NCBI GenBank assembly: GCA_031431235.1
Contig: JANPDA010000028.1
Location: 1 to 25,024 of the forward strand
Origin: JANNSW01 sp031431235
Lineage (GTDB): Bacteria > Pseudomonadota > Alphaproteobacteria > Rhizobiales > Hyphomicrobiaceae
Reading direction: 5' to 3'
DNA length: 25,024 bases
Shown: positions 1 to 7,904 of the stretch, piece after piece
Numbering within the stretch: position 1 is the first letter of the stretch
Layout of the letters: every line of letters starts with the position of its first letter
The notes under the pieces: model-generated
The model's input: the letters and a program-made list of their open reading frames with translations, nothing else
The model's database searches: none
What the model was told of the DNA's origin: nothing
Made by a program: the position numbers and the translations under genes

Positions 1-1806
1 ATCCTCGAGCGCAAGGGCGCAATCGTCGGGCTCATCACCACCGATGGTTTTCGCGACATCCTCGAGTTCCAGCGCCAGGAAAGGCGGAACATCTGGGACC
101 TGTTCGCGGAGAAGTCGCCGCCGCTCGTGCCACGCAATCGCCGGCTCGGTGTGATCGAGCGCATGATGGCGAACGGCAGCGTGCGCACGCCACTCGACAT
201 CGGCAACGCCCGTTCGGTCATCCGCCAGCTGGTGAGCGAGGGCTGCGACTCGATCGCGGTCTGCCTGATCAATGCCTATGCGAACCCTGATCACGAGCTC
301 GCGCTGGAGGAGCTGCTGACAGCGGAGGCCCCCGACTGCTATCGAGCGATTTCCTCGCGGATCGCTCCGCACTTCCGCGAGTATGATCGCATGAGCACGA
401 CGGTGCTCTCCGCCTATGTTGGCCCGAAGATCAAGGCCTACCTGTCGGAGTTCCGCGACCGCTTCAGGCAGCAGGCCTTCGAGGGAACCGTGCTCGTGAT
501 GGGGTCGAACGGCGGCGTGCTGCCGCCCGAGACCGCCAGCGAGCATGCGGCGGCGACATGTCTTTCGGGACCGGCGGGCGGAGTGCTGGCGACGGTGCAG
601 GTTGCGGGCGACATGGGGATCGAGAACGCGATCTCCTTCGACATGGGTGGCACCTCGACCGACGTCTCGTTGATCCGCAAGGGCGTGCCTGGGCTTTCGA
701 CCCGATCCGAGATCTCGGGCCTGCCGATCTCACTCCCTCAGATCCGCATCGAGACGGTGAGTGCGGGCGGTGGGTCGATCGCCAGCATCGATGCAGGTGG
801 GCTTCTCCACGTCGGGCCGCAAAGTGCCGGCTCGCAGCCGGGTCCAGCCTGTTATGGCCAGGGCGGCACATTGCCGACCGTGACTGATGCAGCCTTCCTG
901 ATGGGCCTGCTCCGCGCCTCCAAATTCTTCGGCGGCGAGATGCGCCTCGACCTGACGGCAGCCGGCAAGGTCTTCCAGGGTCTTGCCGCCAAGCTCTCGG
1001 CGTCCCCCGAGGACCTTGCCGAGAAGACCTATACGATCGCCAACCACAAGATGGCCAATGCCGTTCGTGCCGTCTCGATCCGGGAAGGACACGATCCCCG
1101 CGACTACACACTCTTTGCCTTTGGCGGCGCAGGCGGTCTGCATGCCTGTGCGATCGCCGAGGAGCTCGGCATTGCCCGGGTCGTGATTCCAATGCATCCG
1201 GGAGCCTTCTCGGCTTACGGCCTCTTGTGTGCGGACCTGAAGCGCGATTTCGTGCGCACCGTGGCCATGCCTCTGGCTGCCCTCGACGATGACGTCCTTG
1301 CTCGACTGATGAACGACATCCTGGCCAGCGCCGATGCCGGAGGGCGCGTGCTCGGACGGGCAAAGCCCAGGTGGCACTTCCAGGTGGACGCCCGCTACAG
1401 GGGGCAGGCCTATGAGGTGGCCGTCGATGTCCCTGCGCGAAAGCCCTATCTGAAGGCGCTGCTGTCGGAGTTCCACCTCCGCCATCAACGTCAGTTCGGG
1501 TTCTGCAATCCCGAGGCCGAGGTCGAGATCGTCAATCTGCGTGCCATCGCAGTGCTCGAGCGCAGGAAGCCGCGCCTGCCCGATCTCGTACCCGTGCAAT
1601 CGAGGCGGGCCGCCCACGACAGGGGGCAGGTGCTCTCAGGTGGAAAATGGCTGCCGGCGAGCTATCTCCCGCGCGAGCAGCTGCCTGCCGGCGCGACGGG
1701 TGAAGGGCCGGTCGTGATCGAGGAAGTGACTGCAACCAGCTACATTCCGCGCGGCTGGCAATACGAGGTCCATGGCGCCGGCCATATCGACGTGCGCCGG
1801 AAGTAG
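1..1806 (+). CDS. Hydantoinase/oxoprolinase family protein, subunit A (5' partial)
   Basis: The reading frame is open from base 1, so the gene begins upstream of the window; 601 residues are visible, against roughly 690 usual for the family. The first visible residues include GLITTDGFRD, typical of the N-terminal hydantoinase/oxoprolinase region, so the GTG at 127 is internal and not the start. The ATPase-like core motif FDMGGTSTDVSL is encoded near 640-675, and the C-terminal HyuA region (VDARYRGQAYEV, then a VVIEE..TSYIP stretch) runs to the TAG at 1804-1806. Family members are ATP-dependent openers of cyclic amides (N-methylhydantoin, 5-oxoproline) or acetone/acetophenone carboxylase subunits, and normally work with a B subunit. 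No hyuB follows; it would have to lie upstream or be absent. The gene heads a tight plus-strand run with a racemase-like gene 10 nt downstream. The family is clear; the substrate is unknown. Confidence 0.9.
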   Translation: MLERKGAIVGLITTDGFRDILEFQRQERRNIWDLFAEKSPPLVPRNRRLGVIERMMANGSVRTPLDIGNARSVIRQLVSEGCDSIAVCLINAYANPDHELALEELLTAEAPDCYRAISSRIAPHFREYDRMSTTVLSAYVGPKIKAYLSEFRDRFRQQAFEGTVLVMGSNGGVLPPETASEHAAATCLSGPAGGVLATVQVAGDMGIENAISFDMGGTSTDVSLIRKGVPGLSTRSEISGLPISLPQIRIETVSAGGGSIASIDAGGLLHVGPQSAGSQPGPACYGQGGTLPTVTDAAFLMGLLRASKFFGGEMRLDLTAAGKVFQGLAAKLSASPEDLAEKTYTIANHKMANAVRAVSIREGHDPRDYTLFAFGGAGGLHACAIAEELGIARVVIPMHPGAFSAYGLLCADLKRDFVRTVAMPLAALDDDVLARLMNDILASADAGGRVLGRAKPRWHFQVDARYRGQAYEVAVDVPARKPYLKALLSEFHLRHQRQFGFCNPEAEVEIVNLRAIAVLERRKPRLPDLVPVQSRRAAHDRGQVLSGGKWLPASYLPREQLPAGATGEGPVVIEEVTATSYIPRGWQYEVHGAGHIDVRRK

Positions 1807-1816
1807 GAGGTACCCC

Positions 1817-2542
1817 ATGTACGGCAGGAAGGGTCGCATCGGTCTGGCCATCCTCGACATCGATCTATGTATCGAGCCCGATCTTCGGCGCGTGCTTCCA
1901 GAAGGCGTCGAGATCCACGCTGCCCGTGTCGCCTATCCCCACGAGGTGACACCCGCCGCCATGGAGGTTGCCACCAGTCGGCTCGGCGCGGCCGTCGAAA
2001 GTCTGTTGCCGGTGGAGCCGAGGAGTATCGTCTGGGCATGCACGAGCGGCAGCTTCTACAACGGCAAGGCCGGCAACGAGGCTCTGCTCGCGAGCCTCTC
2101 ACATATGGCAGGCGGCAAGCCGGTGGCCACGGCTTCGAGTGCCGTCGTCGCCGCGTTGAAAGCGCTGGGCTGTAGGCGTCCCGCTGTTGGAACGCCCTAT
2201 TCGCCGGAGATCAACGGTCGGCTGCAACGGTTTCTCGGCGAGCATGGCTTCGACACGTTCCCGATTGCGGGCTACTTCGACGGTCTCGTTGATGATATCA
2301 CGCTGCAAACCGTGGAGGACCAAGAGGTCGCCGGTTTCATTCGGGGCTTCGATCGGGCCGACGCCGATGCGGTGGTGCTGAGCTGCACCGGCCTGCCGAC
2401 CGCCAGAATCGCGGCCGATCTCGAGCGTGAGCTCGGCAAGCCGGTCGTTACCAGCAATCTGGCCATTCTCTGGCACGCGATGCGGATCGGCGGCATCGGC
2501 GGGCGTGTGGAGAATGCCGGCCGCCTGTTCGACATCACCTGA
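1817..2542 (+). CDS. Asp/Glu/hydantoin racemase superfamily protein, maleate isomerase-like
   Basis: This 241-residue protein has the two-cysteine layout of the Asp/Glu racemase superfamily: Cys75 in VWACTSGSF and Cys190 in VLSCTGLPT, each at the equivalent position of one half of the duplicated fold. The ACTSGS/SCTGL wording resembles maleate cis-trans isomerase and arylmalonate decarboxylase more than classical hydantoin racemase. The start is the ATG at 1817, preceded 6 nt away by a strong AGGAGG at 1805-1810 that overlaps the hyuA stop codon; an upstream in-frame extension to 1772 would overlap hyuA and lacks such a site. It sits between HyuA and an M20 hydrolase, which suggests isomerisation or racemisation of a dicarboxylate or cyclic-amide intermediate. 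The exact reaction is open. Confidence 0.85.
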   Translation: MYGRKGRIGLAILDIDLCIEPDLRRVLPEGVEIHAARVAYPHEVTPAAMEVATSRLGAAVESLLPVEPRSIVWACTSGSFYNGKAGNEALLASLSHMAGGKPVATASSAVVAALKALGCRRPAVGTPYSPEINGRLQRFLGEHGFDTFPIAGYFDGLVDDITLQTVEDQEVAGFIRGFDRADADAVVLSCTGLPTARIAADLERELGKPVVTSNLAILWHAMRIGGIGGRVENAGRLFDIT

Positions 2543-2554
2543 GGAAAACCGTCC

Positions 2555-3760
2555 ATGCCGAGTGGATCGCAAACGCCTGCCGAGGCATCCGTGCTGCGCC
2601 ACGTGATCGAGCTGTGCGGGATCCCGAGCGTCTCCTGCAATGAGGATCGCGTCAGCCGGCGCGCGGCGGAGCTTCTGCGCGAGAGCGGACTCGATGTCGA
2701 GGAGCAGGAGGTGTTGCCCGGCCGGCGCAACGTGATCGCCAGATTCGATACGGGGCGGCCCGGCCCGAGATTGCTGCTCAATGGCCATCTCGACACCCTT
2801 GCCCCACCGCCCGGCTACACGCGCGACCCCTATCGCGTGGAGATCATCGGCGACCGGCTCTATGCCGCCGAGGTCAACAACATGAAAGCAGCCGTCGGCG
2901 GCATGATGGCCGTCATGGCCGAGCTGCCGAGATATCGGGAGCATCTCCGCGGCGAGGTCGTGCTCTCGGCCGTGATCGGGGAGTGCGATGCCCTCGGGCT
3001 CGGCACGCTCCACATGCTGGAGCAGGGCTTGCGGGCCGACCTCTGCATCAACGGTGAGCCGACCGACCTTGCCGTCATGACCTCGCATTCCGGCGTGACC
3101 CAGCTGAAGCTGGTCGTCAAAGGCCGCTCGGCCCATGTGTCCCAGCGGTCGCATGGCATCAATGCAATCGACAAGCTGATCGGCGTTCTGCCTCGCTTCA
3201 CCGAGGAAGCGCTCACCTTCACGCGGCATGTGGCGTTTCCCGGCTTGCCGACCATCAATGTCGGAGTGATCAGGGGCGGTACGCTGCCGTCCATGCTGGC
3301 CGACAGCGCGGAAGCCGGAATCGACGTTCGCACGGTTCCAGGCATGACTCCGGCGTCTGTTCTCGCCGATCTCGAGGCCGTTCTGGCGATCGCTCGCGGA
3401 AGCGACAGCTCGCTCGATGCTCGCGTGTCGCTGTCGCAGCGTCCGGGGTTCTGCCAGGAGAGGCCGTTCCATATGGACAGCAAAGCCCCGGTGATCACGG
3501 CAGTGGCTCGCGCCCATTCGGCGACGACCGGCCGGGATCCCCTCGTTGGCACGCTGGTGCCTCAGGTCTTCTTCGGCACGGATGCTTCCCACATTCTCGC
3601 AGCCGGCATCCCGACGGCCATCTACGGGCCCGGCAAGGTGACGGACATCAACTCGCCGGATGAGAGCATGGCAGTCGATGACATGGTGACCGCGGCCAGA
3701 GTCTATCTCGCCAGCGTGCTCGGCATCTGCGCGTGGAACGAGCTGAAGGCGACCTCATGA
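2555..3760 (+). CDS. M20 family peptidase/deacylase with atypical metal site
   Basis: A 401-residue protein of the ArgE/DapE/carboxypeptidase G2-like M20 family, which hydrolyses N-acyl or peptide bonds. The HxD motif is present (NGHLDT, His78 and Asp80), as are Glu143, matching the catalytic base, and GEPT (Glu168). Three expected metal ligands differ: the bridging Asp is Asn109 (EVNNMKAA), the second Glu of the usual DEE is Cys144 (GECDALG), and the C-terminal His is Asn366 (DINSPDE). It may bind one metal, use another chemistry, or be inactive. The dimerisation domain is present (TSHSGVTQLKL, then GRSAHVSQRSHGINAID). GAGGA at 2540-2545 serves the ATG at 2555. The stop overlaps the next ATG (ATGA, 3757-3760). 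The family is certain; activity is doubtful. Confidence 0.88.
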   Translation: MPSGSQTPAEASVLRHVIELCGIPSVSCNEDRVSRRAAELLRESGLDVEEQEVLPGRRNVIARFDTGRPGPRLLLNGHLDTLAPPPGYTRDPYRVEIIGDRLYAAEVNNMKAAVGGMMAVMAELPRYREHLRGEVVLSAVIGECDALGLGTLHMLEQGLRADLCINGEPTDLAVMTSHSGVTQLKLVVKGRSAHVSQRSHGINAIDKLIGVLPRFTEEALTFTRHVAFPGLPTINVGVIRGGTLPSMLADSAEAGIDVRTVPGMTPASVLADLEAVLAIARGSDSSLDARVSLSQRPGFCQERPFHMDSKAPVITAVARAHSATTGRDPLVGTLVPQVFFGTDASHILAAGIPTAIYGPGKVTDINSPDESMAVDDMVTAARVYLASVLGICAWNELKATS

Positions 3761-4200
3761 GCCGCGCACTCACCGTGCTGGCGGGACTACCGCGTGTCGA
3801 GCTCCTGAACGGTCCGACACCCTTGGAGCACTGGTCGCGCCTGTCGACCGATTTAGGGATCGACCTCTACGTCAAGCGCGACGATCTGATGGGGATCGGA
3901 GCGAGTGGCGACGAGCTGCGCAAGCTCGAGCTACGACCACGGAGGGATCTGCTGTCCTGGCGAAGCGAGGGCACGGGTGTGCGAGCCATGATGGCGGCTC
4001 GCCTCGGCTCCGATCGATCGAGCCGGGAGCAGAATGCGGAGGCAATCCGCAATCAGGTCGCTCGTGCCGTCATCGCTCCCATTCCACATTGCCGCAGACG
4101 CCGATGTGCTGGCCGGAGATATGCCGGCCGAGGGGTGAGGCCAGATAGAGCGCCATGTGGCCGATCTCCTCGGGCTCGATCATGGTTCGCAGCGAGATGA
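3757..4200 (+). pseudogene. Decayed, truncated D-cysteine desulfhydrase-like PLP gene
   Basis: The frame starts at ATG 3757, overlapping the M20 stop. Its first ~58 residues follow the N-terminus of D-cysteine desulfhydrase/ACC deaminase-type fold-II PLP enzymes: LPRVELLNGPTPLE, then IDLYVKRDDLMGIGASGDE, then LRKLE. In active enzymes this last block reads GGNKxRKLE, with the Lys holding PLP; here Asn is Asp52 and the PLP Lys is Glu53. After about 3932 the resemblance stops: the expected QSNH region and the rest of the ~330-residue enzyme are absent, and an unrelated Arg-rich reading runs to 4200, overlapping the 3' end of the convergent SDR gene. The region 3936-4069 shows no recognisable gene. 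Both substitution and truncation argue for a dead remnant that once ended operon A. Confidence 0.7.
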
Positions 4201-4846
4201 ACTCCGACTCGCGCCGCACGAATTCGTCGAGCGGGATGCCGAGAGCTTCGGACTTCGCTTTCGCCACGCGTCGGCCGCGCTCGTTGTTCATCCAACCGGG
4301 TAGTATGGTGTTGACGCGGATGCCCTCGGGCCCCGCCTCGCGCGCGAGCGTCTCGGTCAATCCCATGACGGCGTGCTTCGACACGGCATAGGCAAGGCGC
4401 AAGGGCAGGCCCGTCCTGCCGCTCGTGGACGAGATGTTGATGATGGCGCCGCCGCCGGCACGCTTCATCTCGGGAAGCGCACGGCGCACGCAATAGAACA
4501 TGCCGGACAGGTTGACCGCGATCACACGATCCCAATCGGCGGGCGCAGTGTTCTCGGCACGTGCCGTCGGGCCGGCAATGCCCGCATTGTTGACGAGCAC
4601 ATCGACACCGCCCATGCGTGCGACCGCCTCGTCGAACAGGCGATCGACGTCGGCTGCAATGCCGACGTCGGCATGGGTCGAACCGAGCCCGGCGAGTTTC
4701 GCGCGAGCATCGGCAAGGAAGCCGTCGTCGACATCGCAGACGTGGACCGCCGCCCCTGCTCCGAGGAAAACCTCGGCGATCGCGCGTCCAATACCCGAGG
4801 CGCCCGCCGTCACCACGACCCTCGACCCATGCGCCGTCAATTGCAT
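4070..4846 (-). CDS. SDR family NAD(P)-dependent oxidoreductase
   Basis: A 258-residue classical short-chain dehydrogenase that oxidises an alcohol or reduces a ketone with NAD(P). Visible motifs are the cofactor loop TAGASGIG (residues 13-20, with Ala in place of the usual first Gly), the acidic residue after strand 2 (VCDVDD, favouring NAD), NNAG (86-89), catalytic Ser140, and YAVSK with Tyr153 and Lys157; the C-terminus ends in the usual ISGQ region. The start is the ATG at 4846, with GGGAG nine bases upstream on the minus strand; a GTG at 4867 is possible but less well placed. It is divergent from the BKACE operon across a 126-bp spacer, suggesting shared control. It could supply the beta-keto acid that a BKACE needs, but this is inference. 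Confidence 0.92.
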   Translation of the reverse strand: MQLTAHGSRVVVTAGASGIGRAIAEVFLGAGAAVHVCDVDDGFLADARAKLAGLGSTHADVGIAADVDRLFDEAVARMGGVDVLVNNAGIAGPTARAENTAPADWDRVIAVNLSGMFYCVRRALPEMKRAGGGAIINISSTSGRTGLPLRLAYAVSKHAVMGLTETLAREAGPEGIRVNTILPGWMNNERGRRVAKAKSEALGIPLDEFVRRESEFISLRTMIEPEEIGHMALYLASPLGRHISGQHIGVCGNVEWER

Positions 4847-4895
4847 CAGTTGGCACTCCCGCGACACCGTTCGTCGCCAGCGCTAACGGAACCCG

Positions 4896-4936
4896 CTTTC
4901 CACCTCAAGCCCGTTGTGTTTTGATCGAGTGGAAAG
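4896..4936. promoter_or_regulatory. Inverted repeat in divergent SDR/BKACE spacer, candidate operator
   Basis: CTTTCCAC at 4896-4903 and GTGGAAAG at 4929-4936 form a perfect 8-bp inverted repeat with centres 33 bp apart, about three helical turns. It lies in the 126-bp region between the divergently transcribed SDR and BKACE genes. The right arm is part of TGGAAAGTTT, which recurs at 8464-8473 ahead of the next operon. No convincing -35/-10 pair was found here. Its role as an operator is inferred. Confidence 0.35.
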
Positions 4937-4972
4937 TTTCGACATGCTGCACCGAGGGGAGGCATAGCCCAG

Positions 4973-5962
4973 ATGGCGAGTAAGGCGGAAGCGAAGGCGA
5001 GGCTCGGCGACGAGAGCGCTGTCAAGGTCAAACCGGGGCGCAAGGTCATCATCACTTGCGCCGTCACGGGCTCGGTCCATACGCCGACCATGACCCCCCA
5101 TCTGCCGATAACGCCGGACCAGATCGCGGCAGAATCGATCGCCGCCGCAGAGGCCGGCGCCTCGATCATCCATCTCCATGCTCGCGATCCCGAGGACGGC
5201 CGCCCGACCCCCGATCCGGAGGTGTTCATGCGGTTCCTGCCGCGGATCAAGCAGAGCACGGATGCCGTCGTGAACATCACCACGGGCGGCTCGCTCGGTA
5301 TGAGCATGGAGGACCGGCTCGCAGCGCCCCTGCGTGCAAAGCCCGAGCTCTGCTCGCTCAACATGGGATCGATGAATTTCGGCCTCTACCATGTGCAGGA
5401 GAAGATCACCGAGTGGAAGTACGACTGGGAGCGGGCCTACATCGCCAAGACCAAGGACCTGATCGTCTCGAACACGTTTGCCCAGATCGAGCGCTTCATC
5501 CGCGAGCTCGGCCACGGGCATGGCACGCGCTTCGAATGCGAATGCTACGACGTGAGCCACCTCTACACGCTGGCGAAGTTTCTCGACGACAAGCTGCTGC
5601 AGCCCCCGTTGTTCGTGCAGACGATCTTCGGCATCCTGGGCGGCATCGGCGCGCACCCCGAGGATCTGATGCACATGCGCCGCACGGCCGACCGTCTGTT
5701 CGGCCACGACTATCAATGGTCGATCCTGGCGGCCGGCAAGCACCAGATCAATCTGGCGACTGTCGGCCTGACGATGGGCTCCAATGTGCGCGTGGGCCTG
5801 GAGGATTCGATCTACCTGGGGCCGGGACGACTCGCGAAGTCGAATGCCGAGCAGGTGGCCAAGATCCGCCGCATCATCGAGGAGCTCGCTCTCGACGTCG
5901 CGACGCCAGCCGAAGCGCGCGCCATGCTGAGGCTCAAGGGCGGCGATCAGGTCGGGTTCTGA
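4973..5962 (+). CDS. BKACE family beta-keto acid cleavage enzyme (DUF849)
   Basis: A 329-residue TIM-barrel zinc enzyme of the BKACE family (founding member 3-keto-5-aminohexanoate cleavage enzyme, Kce), which condenses a beta-keto acid with acetyl-CoA to give acetoacetate and a new CoA ester. The zinc motif HLHARD (His67, His69) is intact, and GLED (Glu277) matches the third zinc ligand. The start region VTGSVHTPTMTPHLPITP and the FECECYD segment (188-193) are family hallmarks. It is about 20-30 residues longer than most members because of a Lys-rich N-terminal tail; the ATG at 4973 has GGGGAGG ten bases upstream. It heads a tight set with a DAO-type oxidase and a cupin. Known members act on 3-keto-5-aminohexanoate, dehydrocarnitine, beta-keto-adipate and others, so an aminated beta-keto acid is plausible but unproven. 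Confidence 0.93.
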   Translation: MASKAEAKARLGDESAVKVKPGRKVIITCAVTGSVHTPTMTPHLPITPDQIAAESIAAAEAGASIIHLHARDPEDGRPTPDPEVFMRFLPRIKQSTDAVVNITTGGSLGMSMEDRLAAPLRAKPELCSLNMGSMNFGLYHVQEKITEWKYDWERAYIAKTKDLIVSNTFAQIERFIRELGHGHGTRFECECYDVSHLYTLAKFLDDKLLQPPLFVQTIFGILGGIGAHPEDLMHMRRTADRLFGHDYQWSILAAGKHQINLATVGLTMGSNVRVGLEDSIYLGPGRLAKSNAEQVAKIRRIIEELALDVATPAEARAMLRLKGGDQVGF

Positions 5963-5971
5963 GGCCGATCC

Positions 5972-7387
5972 ATGACGAATACTCCCACACGCCGCGACGG
6001 TCGTTGCTTCTGGCTGCGCGAGGCACTTGCCGAGGGCGAGACCGACGCTGCCCCGCTGACAGGTGCGACGCGCGCCGACGTTGCCATCGTTGGCGGCGGG
6101 TTCTGCGGGCTCTGGACGGCACTCGAGCTGAAGCGCCGCCAGCCCTCTCTCGATGTGGCCATCGTCGAGGCCGACATCTGCGGCGGCGGCGCTTCCGGTC
6201 GAGCCACGGGTCAGGTTCTGCCGCAATGGGGCAAGCTCGGTGTCTTGGCCTCGCTGTCGGGAAGCGAGGCAGCCAAGCGGTTCTGCTCGGCTTCAGCGGC
6301 GGTCGTCGGTGAGCTCGAGCAGTTCTGCCGCTCCAACGGGATCGACGCGGACATCAGGCTCGATCCTTGGCTCTGGGCGGCGACCAGCGAGCAGCAGCTC
6401 GGGGCCTGGCAAGGCATTGTCGACGGACTCGCTCGACACGATCTCGCGCCCTACCGGCCAGTCTCGCGTGCCGAGATCGAGGCGATCACCGACATGCCTG
6501 GACTGCTGGGCGGCGTTGTCATGGACGGCACAGCGACACTGCAACCGGCAAAGCTCGTGCGCGGACTGAGGCGCGTCGCGCTGGAGAAGGGCGTGCGCAT
6601 CTACGAGAACTCGCTGATGACGGGTCTCGGGCGAGCTGAGCCGCCGATCGTGCGGACGGCGCGCGGATCGATCGAGGCCGAGCGTGTCGTGTTGGCGATG
6701 AACGCCTGGTCGCTCCGCTTTGCCGAGCTGCGTCCGGCGGTGCTGGTGATCGCGAGCGACGATGCGATCAGCGAGCCGATCCCGGAGCTGCTGACGGCCT
6801 GCCGCTATCGTGCCAAGCCGCAGATCACCGACAGCCAGGTGTTCGTAACGGGTTTCCGCACCACGCCCGACGACCGCCTCTCAGGTGGCGTCACCGGCGG
6901 GCGCATCGGGTTTGCCGGGCTCGGAGCTGCGCGCTTCGAGGGACGATCCGCGCGCGAGGACGTATTCCGTGCGGCGCTCGCTCGCGCCAATCCCAAGCTC
7001 GCGCGCGTGCCTTTTGCCGACAGCTGGTACGGGCCGATCGATCGCACGCGCTCCGGTCTCCCACTGTTTGGCAGTTTTCCAGGCCGGAGAGGTGTCTTCT
7101 ACGGCTACGGCTTTTCAGGCAACGGCATTACGACAGCGCCACTCGCGGGGAGGATCCTCGCGTCCCTCGTGCTCGACATGAAGGACGAGTGGTCGCAGTG
7201 TGGTCTCGTGCGAGCCCCCGAGCGCTGGCTGCCGCCCGAGCCGATCAAGTACCTCGGCGCGCACGCCGTCCGGCACGCCATCCGCCGGAGGGATGCCCTC
7301 GGCTACCGCGGGCGGGACGTCGGGGCAATCGGGCGCTGGCTCGCCGGCATGGCGCCGGGCGGCGTCGTGACGACGCCGGAGGATTGA
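5972..7387 (+). CDS. FAD-dependent oxidoreductase, DAO family
   Basis: A 471-residue flavoprotein of the D-amino-acid oxidase/glycine oxidase superfamily, nearest in feel to gamma-glutamylputrescine oxidase (PuuB/OrdL) types that oxidise secondary or primary amines. The Rossmann dinucleotide motif VAIVGGGFCGLWTA sits near residues 37-50, a second FAD contact (GGGASGRATGQV) follows, and the C-terminal FAD-binding block reads YGYGFSGNGITTAPLAGR. The start ATG at 5972 lies 9 nt after the BKACE stop. There is a long C-terminal tail after the FAD block (about 70 residues, basic). The neighbour is an EutQ-like cupin 11 nt downstream, so the three genes are probably co-transcribed. The likely role is deamination of an amine intermediate; the specific substrate is unknown. 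Confidence 0.88.
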   Translation: MTNTPTRRDGRCFWLREALAEGETDAAPLTGATRADVAIVGGGFCGLWTALELKRRQPSLDVAIVEADICGGGASGRATGQVLPQWGKLGVLASLSGSEAAKRFCSASAAVVGELEQFCRSNGIDADIRLDPWLWAATSEQQLGAWQGIVDGLARHDLAPYRPVSRAEIEAITDMPGLLGGVVMDGTATLQPAKLVRGLRRVALEKGVRIYENSLMTGLGRAEPPIVRTARGSIEAERVVLAMNAWSLRFAELRPAVLVIASDDAISEPIPELLTACRYRAKPQITDSQVFVTGFRTTPDDRLSGGVTGGRIGFAGLGAARFEGRSAREDVFRAALARANPKLARVPFADSWYGPIDRTRSGLPLFGSFPGRRGVFYGYGFSGNGITTAPLAGRILASLVLDMKDEWSQCGLVRAPERWLPPEPIKYLGAHAVRHAIRRRDALGYRGRDVGAIGRWLAGMAPGGVVTTPED

Positions 7388-7398
7388 GCGAGGGCCAT

Positions 7399-7764
7399 AT
7401 GCAGAAAGCACTCCGTTTCGGGCACGCCGAGTTGGCCTGGACCACAGCCAGGACCGCGACTGGCGATACCCGCATCGCCCGTGTCGTAGGTGCAGCCATC
7501 AGCAAGGAAATGGGTGCCGGCATCGAGGTGCTGGAGAACGTCTCGATCCATTGGACGGTCACCTATGACGAGGTGCTGTTCATCCACGAAGGTGAGATGA
7601 CGATCGTAACCGGTGGCGAGCGCTTCGCCTGCAGGCCCGGCGACATCATCTGGCTACCTCGCGGCACTGCGCTCGAATACGACGCCACGACAGGACGCTG
7701 CGCCTATTTCTATGCGCTGCATCCGGTCGACTGGGCCGCTCGCCAAGGCATTGCGGAGCCTTGA
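7399..7764 (+). CDS. Cupin domain protein, EutQ-like
   Basis: A 121-residue single-domain cupin. The core reads YDEVLFIHEGEMTIVTGGE and then RPGDIIWLPRGT, the two conserved cupin motifs in the form seen in the small EutQ-like (ethanolamine utilisation) family, where the usual metal-binding histidines are largely missing. The start is the ATG at 7399; a much longer in-frame reading back to 7189 would overlap the flavoprotein gene and is not credible. GAGCGAGGG at 7386-7394 is the likely ribosome site. It is the last gene of the BKACE set; a repeat element begins two bases after its stop. Its function in this pathway is not known. Confidence 0.82.
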   Translation: MQKALRFGHAELAWTTARTATGDTRIARVVGAAISKEMGAGIEVLENVSIHWTVTYDEVLFIHEGEMTIVTGGERFACRPGDIIWLPRGTALEYDATTGRCAYFYALHPVDWAARQGIAEP

Positions 7765-7766
7765 TG

Positions 7767-7898
7767 CTAGTGTTCCGTCCCATTCATTCGATTCCGGCGA
7801 AGCTGGATCAATGAATGGAAAGACGGAGCACAAACAAAGAGTTGGCTAGTGGGCTGGCCACTCATTTGGGGTACCGGATGAATGAGTCGGAACACTAG
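7767..7898. mobile_element. MITE-like 132-bp element with terminal inverted repeats
   Basis: The segment starts CTAGTGTTCCG and ends CGGAACACTAG: the outer 11 bases are perfect inverted repeats, and 24 of the first 29 positions match. CTAG at both ends can be read as a TA-type target around TGTTCCG termini, the pattern of IS630-like elements, but CTAG is itself palindromic, so the duplication is not proven. Inside, CCATTCATT (7780-7788) and AATGAATGG (7810-7818) form another inverted repeat, and AGTGG/CCACT a small hairpin near 7849-7863. There is no transposase and no ORF. It fills the gap between two convergent genes almost exactly (2 and 6 bp from their stops), so it may be an adopted bidirectional terminator or an inserted non-autonomous element. 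Confidence 0.6.
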
Positions 7899-7904
7899 CC
7901 TTCG

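Noticed and set aside
127..129. GTG as the start of the hydantoinase A gene
   Set aside because: The frame is open to base 1 and already encodes the conserved GLITTDGFRD segment upstream, so the gene starts outside the window.
2099..3592. A 497-codon minus-strand open frame over the racemase-like and M20 genes
   Set aside because: Mirror frame without motifs; the plus-strand genes carry conserved cysteines and M20 blocks and good ribosome sites.
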